Below, in pieces: positions 1 to 11,925 of a DNA stretch of 14,015 bases (position 1 is its first letter; every line of letters starts with the position of its first letter). The stretch covers positions 1-14,015 of the forward strand of contig JAKCCP010000297.1 of NCBI GenBank assembly GCA_021841985.1, in the 5' to 3' direction. This DNA comes from Pseudomonadota bacterium. GTDB taxonomy: Bacteria; Pseudomonadota; Alphaproteobacteria; Acetobacterales; Acetobacteraceae. Below the pieces are notes generated by a model, which saw only the letters and a program-made list of their open reading frames with translations, was not told the origin of the DNA and ran no database searches. The translations under genes and the position numbers were made by a program.

Positions 1-43
1 TGCCGCCGGGCGCCCCAGCCGGGGACGTGGTGGTGGTGTTCAT
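1..43 (-). CDS. Start of an unidentified gene downstream of folC (partial)
   Basis: An ATG on the minus strand at 43 opens a reading frame that runs off the left edge after 14 codons (MNTTTTSPAGAPGG). A purine-rich ribosome-binding stretch, GAGGGAG, lies about 8 bases upstream (about 51-58), inside the 41-base gap after the folC stop. This supports a real start in the same transcription unit as folC. The visible peptide is a low-complexity Thr/Ala/Gly/Pro leader and identifies no family. In many alphaproteobacteria a thioredoxin gene follows folC, but this N-terminus does not look like one. The function is unknown. Confidence 0.45.
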   Translation of the reverse strand, partial: MNTTTTSPAGAPGG

Positions 44-84
44 CGTCGTTTCTCCCTCACCGTCGAAAAGCGCGGCGGCCGGTC

Positions 85-1409
<1,325 letters not shown>

Positions 1410-1413
<4 letters not shown>

Positions 1414-2264
1414 GCGGCCTGCTTTTGGGTCAAGAGCCCGATCAGCCGCGCGAGAATGGGCTTCATCTCGGCGCGCGCGACGACGGCATCGACGATGCCA
1501 TGCGCGAGGAGGTATTCGGCGCGCTGAAACCCTTCCGGGAGTTTTTCGCGCACCGTCTGCTCGATCACCCGCGCCCCAGCGAAGCCGATCAGCGCCCCGG
1601 GCTCGGCGATCTGGACATCGCCGAGCATCGCGAAGCTCGCGGTGACGCCGCCGGTGGTGGGATCGGTGAGCACGGTGATGAAGGGCAGCCCCGCCGCCTT
1701 GAGCTGCCGCGCCGCGATCACCGTCCGCGGCATCTGCATCAGGCTGATCGCGCCCTCCTGCATCCGCGCCCCGCCCGAGGCGGTGTAGATGACCAGCGGC
1801 GCGCCCTGAAGCACCGCGAGACGCGCAGCGGCAACGATTCCCTCGCCGACGGCGGCGCCCATCGAGCCGCCCATGAACTCGAACGCCATCGCCGCGACCA
1901 CCGCCTTATGCCCGGCGATGGTGCCATGGGCGACGAGAATGGCATCCGGCAGGTGGGTTTTCTCACGCGCGTCCTTGAGGCGATCGGTATAGCGCTTGCC
2001 GTCGCGAAAGCGCAGCGGGTCGGCGGGCACCTTGGGCAATTCGATGCGGGTGCCACCGTCATCGAGGGTCCAGGCGAGGCGCTCGGCGGCGCTCACCCGC
2101 ATGTGGTGGCCGCAATGGGGGCAAACCTTGAGATTGCGTTCGAGATCGCGGCGAAACACCATCTGCTCGCAGGCCGGGCATTGGTGCCAGAGATTGTCCG
2201 GAATCTCCCGCCGCCCGAGCAGGGTACGGATTTTTGGGCGGACGAATTCGGTGATCCAGTTCAT
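1410..2264 (-). CDS. accD: Acetyl-CoA carboxylase carboxyltransferase subunit beta
   Basis: This is the beta subunit of the carboxyltransferase half of acetyl-CoA carboxylase. With AccA it moves CO2 from biotinylated AccB to acetyl-CoA to make malonyl-CoA, the first committed step of fatty acid synthesis. The 284-residue protein has an N-terminal four-cysteine zinc ribbon (C29, C32, C48, C51). A crotonase-fold domain follows, with SGGARMQEG (163-171), TDPTTGGVTASF (200-211) and GFAGARVIEQT (227-237), which form the acyl-CoA site and oxyanion hole. The start overlaps the trpA stop (ATGA) and has a strong GGAGGT ribosome-binding site inside the end of trpA. The stop overlaps folC. The accD-folC link with tryptophan genes is common in alphaproteobacteria. 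No accA is in the window. Length, motifs and context all agree. Confidence 0.97.
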
Positions 2265-3078
2265 CGCCGCACCTCCCGGATCGCCCGCGCGATCGCGCGC
2301 ACCTGGTCGAGCACGCGCGCGACGGTGTCCGGCCCGGCGCGGCCGTTCTCCAGGCTCGCCGCCAGGGTCTCGATCAAGGCGGACGCGACCACGGCGGCAT
2401 CGGCGATGCCGACCGCCTCCGCCGCCTGGGCCGGGGTTTTGACGCCGAAGCCGATCGCGATCGGCAGATCGGTCGCGCGCCGGATCGGCGGCATGGCGGC
2501 GGCGAGATCGGCGATGGCGGCGCTTCTCGTTCCGGTGATGCCGGTGATGCTGACGTAATAGACGAAGCCGCCGGCGCCATCGAGGACGTGCGGCAGACGC
2601 TTCGCATCCGTCGTCGGCGCGACGAGACGAATGATAGCGAGCCCGGCGCGGGCCGCGTCGGCGGCGAGGAGATCGGCCTCCTCGGGCGGCAGATCGACGA
2701 TGATCAGCCCATCGACGCCGGCCTCGGCGGCGTCAGTGCAGAACCGCGCCTCGCCATAGGCGAGAATGGGATTGAGATAGCCCATCAGGATCACCGGCGT
2801 CGCCCCGTCCCTGGCGCGGAAGGCGCGCACCATGGCCAGCGTCCCGGCAAGCGTCGCCCCGGCCTTGAGGGCGCGCTGGCCGGCTTCCTGGATGATCGGG
2901 CCGTCGGCCATGGGGTCCGAGAACGGCATGCCGATCTCGATCAGATCGGCGCCGGCCGCCGGCATGCCATCGAGAATGGCCTGGCTGGTGGCGCGGTCGG
3001 GGTCGAAGGCCTCGAGGAAGGGGATGAAGGCGCCGCGCCCCTCTTTGCGGAGGGCGGCGAAGCGCGTGGCGATGCGGC

Positions 3079-3082
<4 letters not shown>
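2261..3082 (-). CDS. trpA: Tryptophan synthase alpha subunit
   Basis: The alpha subunit cleaves indole-3-glycerol phosphate to glyceraldehyde-3-phosphate and passes indole through a tunnel to TrpB. The 273-residue TIM barrel has the usual length. Both catalytic acids are present: E49 in [11 protein letters not shown] and D60 in MADGP. Also seen are [11 protein letters not shown] (about 99-109), the DLPPEEAD segment, the SITGITGTR loop and IGFGVKTP near the phosphate site. The start is GTG at 3082, overlapping the trpB stop as GTGA, with GGAG 7 bases upstream in the end of trpB. The segment after the first strand reads PFLEAFDPD, where E. coli TrpA has PFVTLGDPG; the conserved Asp-Pro is kept, but the Thr and Gly are replaced. 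The substitution may be a lineage trait. The identification is secure. Confidence 0.97.
2271..2276 (-). promoter_or_regulatory. Strong ribosome-binding site for accD
   Basis: GGAGGT on the minus strand lies 6 bases before the accD ATG, inside the last codons of trpA. It is the best Shine-Dalgarno match in the cluster and fixes the accD start. AccD can therefore be initiated independently as well as by ATGA coupling. Confidence 0.7.
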
Positions 3083-4359
<1,277 letters not shown>

Positions 4360-4463
4360 AGCGCAGCCCGGAATGGCCGTCACGCCCGGCACGCGGGGAG
4401 GGGCAAGGATTTTGTTTCCCTCACCGAAAGCATTGATTAGGATTTCGCGGCTAGGGTGAGAGC

Positions 4464-4479
4464 GCCGCGAAAACGCGGC
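4464..4479. repeat. Perfect GC hairpin in the divergent trpB/FkbM intergenic region
   Basis: GCCGCG and CGCGGC arms of 6 bp flank an AAAA loop on the plus strand (UUUU if transcribed from the minus strand). The hairpin sits in the 157-base region between trpB and the FkbM gene, 37 bases before the FkbM start. No T-run follows on either strand, so it is not a standard terminator. It could be a 5' leader structure for either gene or chance in GC-rich DNA. Confidence 0.4.
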
Positions 4480-4506
4480 ACGCGCGCCGCCGGCCGGAAG
4501 CGGCTC

Positions 4507-4511
4507 AGGAG
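4507..4511 (+). promoter_or_regulatory. Ribosome-binding site of the FkbM gene
   Basis: AGGAG lies 5 bases before the ATG at 4517. It decides the start of the methyltransferase and confirms that this is the real coding strand here, rather than the open minus-strand extension of trpB. Confidence 0.75.
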
Positions 4512-4516
4512 ATCCG

Positions 4517-5383
4517 ATGTCGGAAAACCCAACGGACACCCCTCCCCCCGAAACCACCGCTCCCGAGGCGCCGGGCACACCAGCCCCCGCTGGGCCGCCG
4601 CCCGCGCCCTGGTTCGCGCCGGCGCGGCCGCTCTCCTTCACGCTGATCGTGCCGACGGTCTATGGCCAGATGCTGGTCAACCGCAACGACATCAACCAGA
4701 CCAACGCCCTGTTCAAAACCGGCCAGGCGATCGACCATTCCGAGATCGAGCTGCTCGCCGCCATCCTCGGCCTCGCGCCGCCGGACCCGATCGTCGTCGA
4801 TGTCGGCGCCAATATCGGCACCTACACGCTGCGCCTCGCCGCCGTCGCCGGGCCGCGCGGGCGGGTGCATTGCTTCGAGCCGCAGCGCATCCTCTGCAAC
4901 ATGATCGCCGGCAGCACCGTGCTCAACGGGCTCACCAACGTGATCTGCCACACCATGGCGGTCGGCGCGCGCGAGGGGGCGCTGGAAGTGCCGCAATTCG
5001 ACTATCATCGGCCGCTCAATTTCGGCAGCGTCGAATTCGGCCCCGAACAGCGCGAACCGCTCGACCAGCCGCGCGGCCACGACCCTTTGCTCCGCGAATT
5101 CGTGCCCGTCACCACGCTCGACCGTTTCGGCTTCGGCCGCCTCGACCTCGTGAAAATCGACGCCGAGGGCATGGAGAACGAGGTGCTCGAAGGCGCCACC
5201 GAAACGCTGAAGCGCTGCCGGCCGGTGCTCTATGTCGAATTCCAGAAATCCGACTATGCCGCGCTCAAGACGCGGCTTCAGGGATTGGGCTACACGCTTT
5301 ATCCGGTGCAGATGAATTTTCTCTGCGTGCCGGCGGAACTCAGCCAGCGCTTCACCGTCCGCGGCATCGCGCCGGTGACTTAG
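4517..5383 (+). CDS. FkbM family SAM-dependent methyltransferase
   Basis: This 288-residue protein is a class I (Rossmann-fold) methyltransferase of the FkbM family, whose members usually O-methylate sugars or polyketides. The SAM-binding motif I is VDVGANIG (94-101). CFEPQ (119-123) is the typical FkbM motif at the end of strand 2. [10 protein letters not shown] (211-220) is the family's signature acidic motif, and YVEF (239-242) follows. Residues 5-38 form a Pro/Ala/Thr-rich, probably disordered tail. No signal peptide or membrane segment is seen, so it is probably cytosolic. It is the only plus-strand gene, divergent from trpB and convergent with valS, and no glycosyltransferase or polysaccharide genes are nearby. 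The substrate therefore cannot be inferred; a surface glycan or glycolipid is the usual guess. The fold is secure, the role unknown. Confidence 0.88.
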   Translation: MSENPTDTPPPETTAPEAPGTPAPAGPPPAPWFAPARPLSFTLIVPTVYGQMLVNRNDINQTNALFKTGQAIDHSEIELLAAILGLAPPDPIVVDVGANIGTYTLRLAAVAGPRGRVHCFEPQRILCNMIAGSTVLNGLTNVICHTMAVGAREGALEVPQFDYHRPLNFGSVEFGPEQREPLDQPRGHDPLLREFVPVTTLDRFGFGRLDLVKIDAEGMENEVLEGATETLKRCRPVLYVEFQKSDYAALKTRLQGLGYTLYPVQMNFLCVPAELSQRFTVRGIAPVT

Positions 5384-5404
5384 CGCGTGATGACCGAAGC
5401 CGGT

Positions 5405-8101
<2,697 letters not shown>

Positions 8102-8130
8102 CTCACATCCAGAATAAACGGGAAATCTGT

Positions 8131-8147
8131 TCTTTTTTGAAAAAAGA
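8131..8147. repeat. Perfect A/T palindrome upstream of valS
   Basis: TCTTTTTT and AAAAAAGA arms of 8 bases flank a single G. The palindrome lies between the popZ terminator and the valS start, about 30 bases before the ATG. Such A/T runs are conspicuous in DNA of this composition. It could be a regulator site, part of the valS promoter spacer, or a second arm of the termination region. Confidence 0.45.
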
Positions 8148-8150
8148 GCC

Positions 8151-8188
8151 AAAAAACTTTCCCCCTCGGGCACTGCCGCTCCGAGGGG
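8151..8188 (-). terminator. Probable rho-independent terminator of popZ
   Basis: Read on the minus strand just after the popZ stop, CCCCTCGG (8188-8181) pairs perfectly with CCGAGGGG (8169-8162) around an 11-base loop. Then come GAAAG and six T (8156-8151). The 5-base gap between stem and T-run is not ideal. Even so, the position 9 bases after the popZ stop codon, and the rarity of T-runs in this sequence, favour a real terminator separating popZ from valS. Confidence 0.6.
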
Positions 8189-8197
8189 CCGGGGGGA

Positions 8198-8767
8198 TCA
8201 GGGCATGGCGCGGTTGACCACGCGCTCGATCTCGTTGCGCACCAGGCGTTCGACGAGAGCCGGCAAATGCGCGTCCAGCCACACCTTGAGCAGCGGGCGA
8301 ACCTCTTCCCGCACCAGATCCTCGATCGTCGGCCCGGCGCGATGCACCGGTGTCAGACGATCGGCGGCAAGGGTGCGAACCAGGCCGAGAATGGAGGCGG
8401 CGGCGCTTTCCGCGGTATCGTTCGCGAGCAGCGACGATTCCATGTCCACCGCCGCGAGCGCCGCTTCCATGGATGGCGCTTCGGTGGATGGCGCTTCCGG
8501 CGGTGGCGGCGCCACCACGAGCGGCGCGGGATCGATCTCGGGTTCGGCTTGCGGCCCCGGCTCGGGCTTGGGCACCATGGCGGCGGCCGGCGGCGCGTCC
8601 TCCCCGTCCTTGACCAGCATCCCCGGGTCGAGAACCAAGACGTCATCCTCGGGCGGCTTGGCGCCGGCCTGCGTCTCATCCTCGCTCAGGATCCGGCGGA
8701 TCGAGGAGAGGATTTCCTCCATGGAGGGATCGCCCGCCGCACCCTCTTTCGGCGTCTCGTTACTCAT
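8198..8767 (-). CDS. popZ: PopZ-like polar organising protein (DUF2497)
   Basis: PopZ assembles a polar scaffold that tethers the chromosome origin through ParB and recruits cell-cycle proteins; this is known from Caulobacter. The 189-residue protein has the three-part family layout. An N-terminal partner-binding helix, SMEEILSSIRRILSED, lies near residues 15-30. A long acidic, Pro/Ala-rich disordered linker follows. The C-terminal oligomerisation helices carry TIEDLVREEVRPLLKVWLD and LPALVERLVRNEIERVV. The ATG at 8767 is chosen because GGAG lies 5 bases upstream; an in-frame GTG two codons earlier overlaps that site. The linker holds an EAPS-x repeat from a 15-base tandem duplication. The order tolC-popZ-valS recurs in alphaproteobacteria. 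A terminator follows. The family is certain; polar function is inferred from homology. Confidence 0.92.
   Translation of the reverse strand: MSNETPKEGAAGDPSMEEILSSIRRILSEDETQAGAKPPEDDVLVLDPGMLVKDGEDAPPAAAMVPKPEPGPQAEPEIDPAPLVVAPPPPEAPSTEAPSMEAALAAVDMESSLLANDTAESAAASILGLVRTLAADRLTPVHRAGPTIEDLVREEVRPLLKVWLDAHLPALVERLVRNEIERVVNRAMP
8471..8497. repeat. 15-base tandem duplication inside the popZ linker
   Basis: GGATGGCGCTTC occurs at 8471-8482 and again at 8486-8497, a period of 15 bases. On the coding strand it yields consecutive EAPST and EAPSM units in the disordered linker. In-frame repeats like this let linker length vary without disturbing the two end domains. Confidence 0.6.
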
Positions 8768-8772
8768 GCCCA

Positions 8773-8776
8773 CTCC
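8773..8776 (-). promoter_or_regulatory. Ribosome-binding site that decides the popZ start
   Basis: GGAG on the minus strand stands 5 bases before the ATG at 8767 and directly abuts the alternative GTG at 8773, which it therefore cannot serve. The ATG is the better start. Confidence 0.6.
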
Positions 8777-8874
8777 ACACCCTGTTGGCGCCCCATAGCG
8801 GCGCTCGGCCGGTTCGCGTCTCCGCCCCGTTCTAGCCGCTTTTGTTTAAAACCGCGTTCACATCCAACGCCAGT

Positions 8875-10437
8875 TCAGCGCCCAGGCTGGCCGGTCGCGT
8901 AATCGCCGCTGCCGAACCAGCGATTCCTCACCGCCCGGTAATACGCCGTCTCGTCATAGACCGCGACCGGCAAATTGAGATCGCGCGCCGTGAGGCGCCC
9001 CACCGCGGCGGCGACAGTGTACGAGGCATTCACCAGGTTCGCCAGATCCTGCACCAGCGTCACCTGCGAGGTGAGCAGCGCCTGCTGCGCGTTGAGCACG
9101 TCGAGCGTGGTGCGGCTGCCGACGATCGCCTCGCGCTCGACGCCCTCGAGGGCGATCTGGTTGGAGCGGACGGCGGCACGGTCGCTCGCGATCGCGGCGC
9201 GCGCGGCGATCAGGGTTTCCCAGGATTGCGTCGCCTGCTGGATCGCGGTGCGGCGCGCCTCGTCGAGGTTTTTCCGCGCCGCCTGCTCGCTCTGGCGCGC
9301 CTGGCGGATGGCGGCGTATTCCGCGCCGCCCTGATAGATCGGCATGTTCAAATTCAGCGTCACCTGGCCGCCATTGGTCGCGCTGTAGGGAAAGGCGACG
9401 TTCTGCTGGGTGTAGGTCTGGTTCTGCACGCTGATCGTCGGCATCAGGTTGGCGAAGGCGCTGTCGATCGCATCCTGGGCCGCGGCGAGCTGGAACTGGG
9501 CGTTGATCACGTTCGGATTATTGGCCGCAGCCAGCTTGTTGACGTTGACCTCGTCCTTGACCGGCAATTTGAGCGGCTGCGGCTCGTTCAGATGCGCGGC
9601 CTGTTCGCCGACGACGCTGAGATAGGTCGAGCGCGCGGTTTGCAGCGTGCCCTCGGCGGTCTCGCGCTGCGAGCGCGCCTGCGCCAGCGCCGCCTCCGCC
9701 TGCGCGACATCGGTGCGGGTGATCTCGCCGACCCGGAAACGGTCGTTGGTGGCCTGCAACTGCTTGGTCAGCACCTGCTCGTTGTTGATGTTGAGGGCCA
9801 GCAATTGCTGATCCTCGATCACCGTGACATAGGCGCTGACGGCCTGGGAAAACACCTGCTGCTCGGTCGCGATCAGCTTGGCGCGCTCGGCCATGACGTT
9901 GTTCTCGGCCTCTTGCGTCTGGGCATGCACCCGGCCGCCGGTATAGAGCGGCTGGGTCATGTTGGCCTGGGCGAGGCCGATGTCGCGGGCATTGCCGAAC
10001 ACCGAGAGGGGACCGGGCGGAAAATAGAAGGCCTGGGTGCCGTAGCCATAGCCCGCCTCGCCCTGGAACGTGACCTGCGGGCGCCAGCCGGCGAGCGCGG
10101 TCGGCACGTTTTCATCGACCGAGCGCAGATGCGCGCGCTCGCTGAGCAAAGTCGGGTTGGTCGAATAGGCGGCGACCAGCGCCGCGACCAGGGTATGCGG
10201 CGGCTCGGCCTGCGTCGTGGTCGCCGCGAGCGCCGTCGCATGCGGCAATTGCGGCCCCATCGCCGGCGCCCCTTGCTGCGCGCCCTTTTGCGCGCCCGGC
10301 GCAGGCGGCCCGGCAATGCCCGGCGGCTGCGCGAGATCGGCGGCACGCGCCACGCCGCCAGGACAAGCCGCCGAGACCATGCCGAGGCCCAAAACCAGGC
10401 CGGCGATCATCCTCTCCATCCGCGAAAGCCCGTTCAT
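8875..10437 (-). CDS. tolC: TolC family outer membrane channel protein
   Basis: TolC-type proteins form trimeric outer-membrane/periplasmic tunnels for type I secretion and RND or ABC drug efflux. The 520-residue protein starts with a signal sequence: hydrophobic core 10-24, likely cleavage after ARA at 32. A Cys at 25 follows SAA, so a lipoprotein form is conceivable but the box is poor. Residues 33-78 are an Ala/Pro/Gly/Gln-rich extension. The mature fold then opens with TLVAALVAAYSTNP and shows two related halves of long Ala/Gln-rich helices with beta segments (ANMTQPLYTGGRV; LNLNMPIYQGGAEY) and the closing TTLDVLNAQQAL motif. It is longer than typical family members of about 450-480. It sits 84 bases after ntrX. 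No transporter or membrane-fusion partner gene is in the window, so the cargo is unknown. Confidence 0.92.
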   Translation of the reverse strand: MNGLSRMERMIAGLVLGLGMVSAACPGGVARAADLAQPPGIAGPPAPGAQKGAQQGAPAMGPQLPHATALAATTTQAEPPHTLVAALVAAYSTNPTLLSERAHLRSVDENVPTALAGWRPQVTFQGEAGYGYGTQAFYFPPGPLSVFGNARDIGLAQANMTQPLYTGGRVHAQTQEAENNVMAERAKLIATEQQVFSQAVSAYVTVIEDQQLLALNINNEQVLTKQLQATNDRFRVGEITRTDVAQAEAALAQARSQRETAEGTLQTARSTYLSVVGEQAAHLNEPQPLKLPVKDEVNVNKLAAANNPNVINAQFQLAAAQDAIDSAFANLMPTISVQNQTYTQQNVAFPYSATNGGQVTLNLNMPIYQGGAEYAAIRQARQSEQAARKNLDEARRTAIQQATQSWETLIAARAAIASDRAAVRSNQIALEGVEREAIVGSRTTLDVLNAQQALLTSQVTLVQDLANLVNASYTVAAAVGRLTARDLNLPVAVYDETAYYRAVRNRWFGSGDYATGQPGR

Positions 10438-10521
10438 GCCCTCACCCCTTCAAACGCGGCCCGCCGCTTTCTGCCATACCCTTGGCCTTCGCGCCAATCA
10501 TCCCGCACGCGCGAGGGAAAA

Positions 10522-11913
10522 TCAGCCGCGATCCTCGGCCTGGATGCCGAGTTGCTTCAACTTGCGATGCAAGGCGCTGCGGTCAAGCCCGACGAATTGC
10601 GCGGTGCGGCTGATATGGCCGGAAAAGCGCAGCAATTGCGCCTGCAGATACTGGCTCTCGAACACTTCGCGCGCCTCGCGGAGCGGCAGCGCCATGATAT
10701 CGGCGTGCGGGTCGAGCGCCAGCACGGCGGGCGCGCCGGAGGTGATCTCGGGCGGCAGGGCGTCGGCGCGGATCAATTCGCCCGGCGCCACCGGTGCCAT
10801 GATCATCAGCCAGTCCATCAGATTGCGCAACTGGCGGACATTGCCCGGCCAGTCATGAGCCTGGAGCGCGGTCAGCGCGTCGGTCGACAGCTCGCGCCGC
10901 GGCATCCCGGCGCTTTCGGCCGAGCGTTGCAGGAAATGCCGCGCCAGCGCCGGAATATCCTCCCGCCGCTCGCGCAAGGCGGGGACGCGAAGCGGCACCA
11001 CGCTGAGCCGGTAATAGAGATCCTCGCGAAACCGCCCGGCGGCGATTTCGGCCTGGAGGTCGCGATTGGTGGTGGCGATGACGCGGACATCGACGCGCAC
11101 CCGCGCCGCCCCGCCGATGCGCTCGAAGGTCTGATCCTGCAAGGCGCGGACGATCTTGCCCTGGGTCTCGAGCGGCATGTCCGAGACCTCGTCGAGCAGC
11201 AGGGTGCCGCCATGGGCGCGCTCCAGGACACCGGCGCGGCGCGGGCGCAGCGTCGGGTCCGGCCCGGCCTCGATCCCGAACAATTCCTCCTCGAAGCGCC
11301 CGGGGCTCAGCGTCGCGCCGTTGAGCACGACGAACGGTCCCTCGGCGCGGCGCGACAGGCGATGGATCATGCGCGCCGCGATCTCCTTGCCCACCCCGGC
11401 GGCGCCGCTGATCAAAACGCGCGAGCCGGTCGGCGCCACCCGCTCGATCGCCGCCCGCAGCGCCTCGATCGTCGGTGAACGGCCGATCAGCTCGTTCTCG
11501 GGGCCGGCGCGGAGCCGCAATTCGGCGTTTTCGCGCGCCAACCGCGCCGCCTCCAGCGCCCGTCGCACGACCAGCAGCAGGCGATCGACCTTGAACGGTT
11601 TTTCGATGAAATCATAGGCGCCCTGCTGGATCGCCGCGACCGCCATCTCGATCGTGCCGTGGCCGGAGATCATGATCGCCGGCACTTGCGGCTCCTCGCG
11701 ATGGAGGGTTTCGAGAATGCCGAGCCCGTCCATCGCGCTGTCCTGGAGCCAGACATCGAGGATGACGAGCGAGGGGCGGCGCTGGCGAAACGCCGCGATC
11801 GCCTCCTCGGCGGTGCTTGCCTTGCGGGTCTCATAGCCCTCGTCGGAAAGCAGTCCCTCGATGAGGAGCCGGATATCCGGCTCGTCATCGACGATCAGAA
11901 TGTCATGGGCCAT
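10522..11913 (-). CDS. ntrX: Nitrogen-regulation response regulator NtrX
   Basis: This NtrC-family response regulator is partner of NtrY. In alphaproteobacteria the pair is linked to nitrogen use, redox response and envelope control. The 463-residue protein has a receiver domain with D9, D10, phosphoacceptor D53, S83 and K105. An AAA+ domain follows, with Walker A GAAGVGKE (170-177), Walker B GTLLLDE (236-242), TTNRD (281-285) and arginine-finger segment REDLYYRL (296-303). A Fis-type helix-turn-helix lies about 427-455. The sigma-54-contacting GAFTGA loop is absent: after ELFG (209-213) the sequence reads IEAGPDPTLRPRRAG. This fits known NtrX proteins and argues against classic sigma-54 activation. 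The start lies 9 bases after the ntrY stop, with TAAGG overlapping that stop. Confidence 0.95.
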   Translation of the reverse strand: MAHDILIVDDEPDIRLLIEGLLSDEGYETRKASTAEEAIAAFRQRRPSLVILDVWLQDSAMDGLGILETLHREEPQVPAIMISGHGTIEMAVAAIQQGAYDFIEKPFKVDRLLLVVRRALEAARLARENAELRLRAGPENELIGRSPTIEALRAAIERVAPTGSRVLISGAAGVGKEIAARMIHRLSRRAEGPFVVLNGATLSPGRFEEELFGIEAGPDPTLRPRRAGVLERAHGGTLLLDEVSDMPLETQGKIVRALQDQTFERIGGAARVRVDVRVIATTNRDLQAEIAAGRFREDLYYRLSVVPLRVPALRERREDIPALARHFLQRSAESAGMPRRELSTDALTALQAHDWPGNVRQLRNLMDWLMIMAPVAPGELIRADALPPEITSGAPAVLALDPHADIMALPLREAREVFESQYLQAQLLRFSGHISRTAQFVGLDRSALHRKLKQLGIQAEDRG

Positions 11914-11920
11914 CGCTCAA

Positions 11921-11925
11921 CCTTA
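11921..11925 (-). promoter_or_regulatory. Ribosome-binding site of ntrX overlapping the ntrY stop
   Basis: TAAGG on the minus strand contains the ntrY stop codon TAA and lies 7 bases before the ntrX ATG. Kinase and regulator are therefore translated from one message with close coupling. Confidence 0.6.

Noticed and set aside
4412..4447. Possible FkbM promoter elements (TTGTTT, TTGATT, TAGGAT)
   Set aside because: No pair combines acceptable matches at both boxes with 16-18 base spacing, so no promoter is called.
4360..4641. N-terminal extension of trpB reaching into the FkbM gene
   Set aside because: The extra 94 residues are Gly/Ala/Pro-rich and unlike any TrpB N-terminus. They run antisense to a gene with a good AGGAG site and clear methyltransferase motifs.
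8102..8173. Extended ValRS start at 8173
   Set aside because: It would translate through the popZ terminator and A/T palindrome. The conserved N-terminal region begins at the ATG at 8101, which has its own GGA upstream.
10438..10521. Inverted repeat TTGGC/GCCAA in the ntrX-tolC gap
   Set aside because: It is a 5-bp stem without a following T-run; it supports neither a terminator nor a regulator site.
8842..11478. An 878-codon open frame on the plus strand, antisense to tolC and ntrX
   Set aside because: Very high third-position G+C suppresses stop codons in the opposite frame. The translation is Arg/Gly/His/Asp-rich with no domain, and both antisense genes are complete with full motifs.
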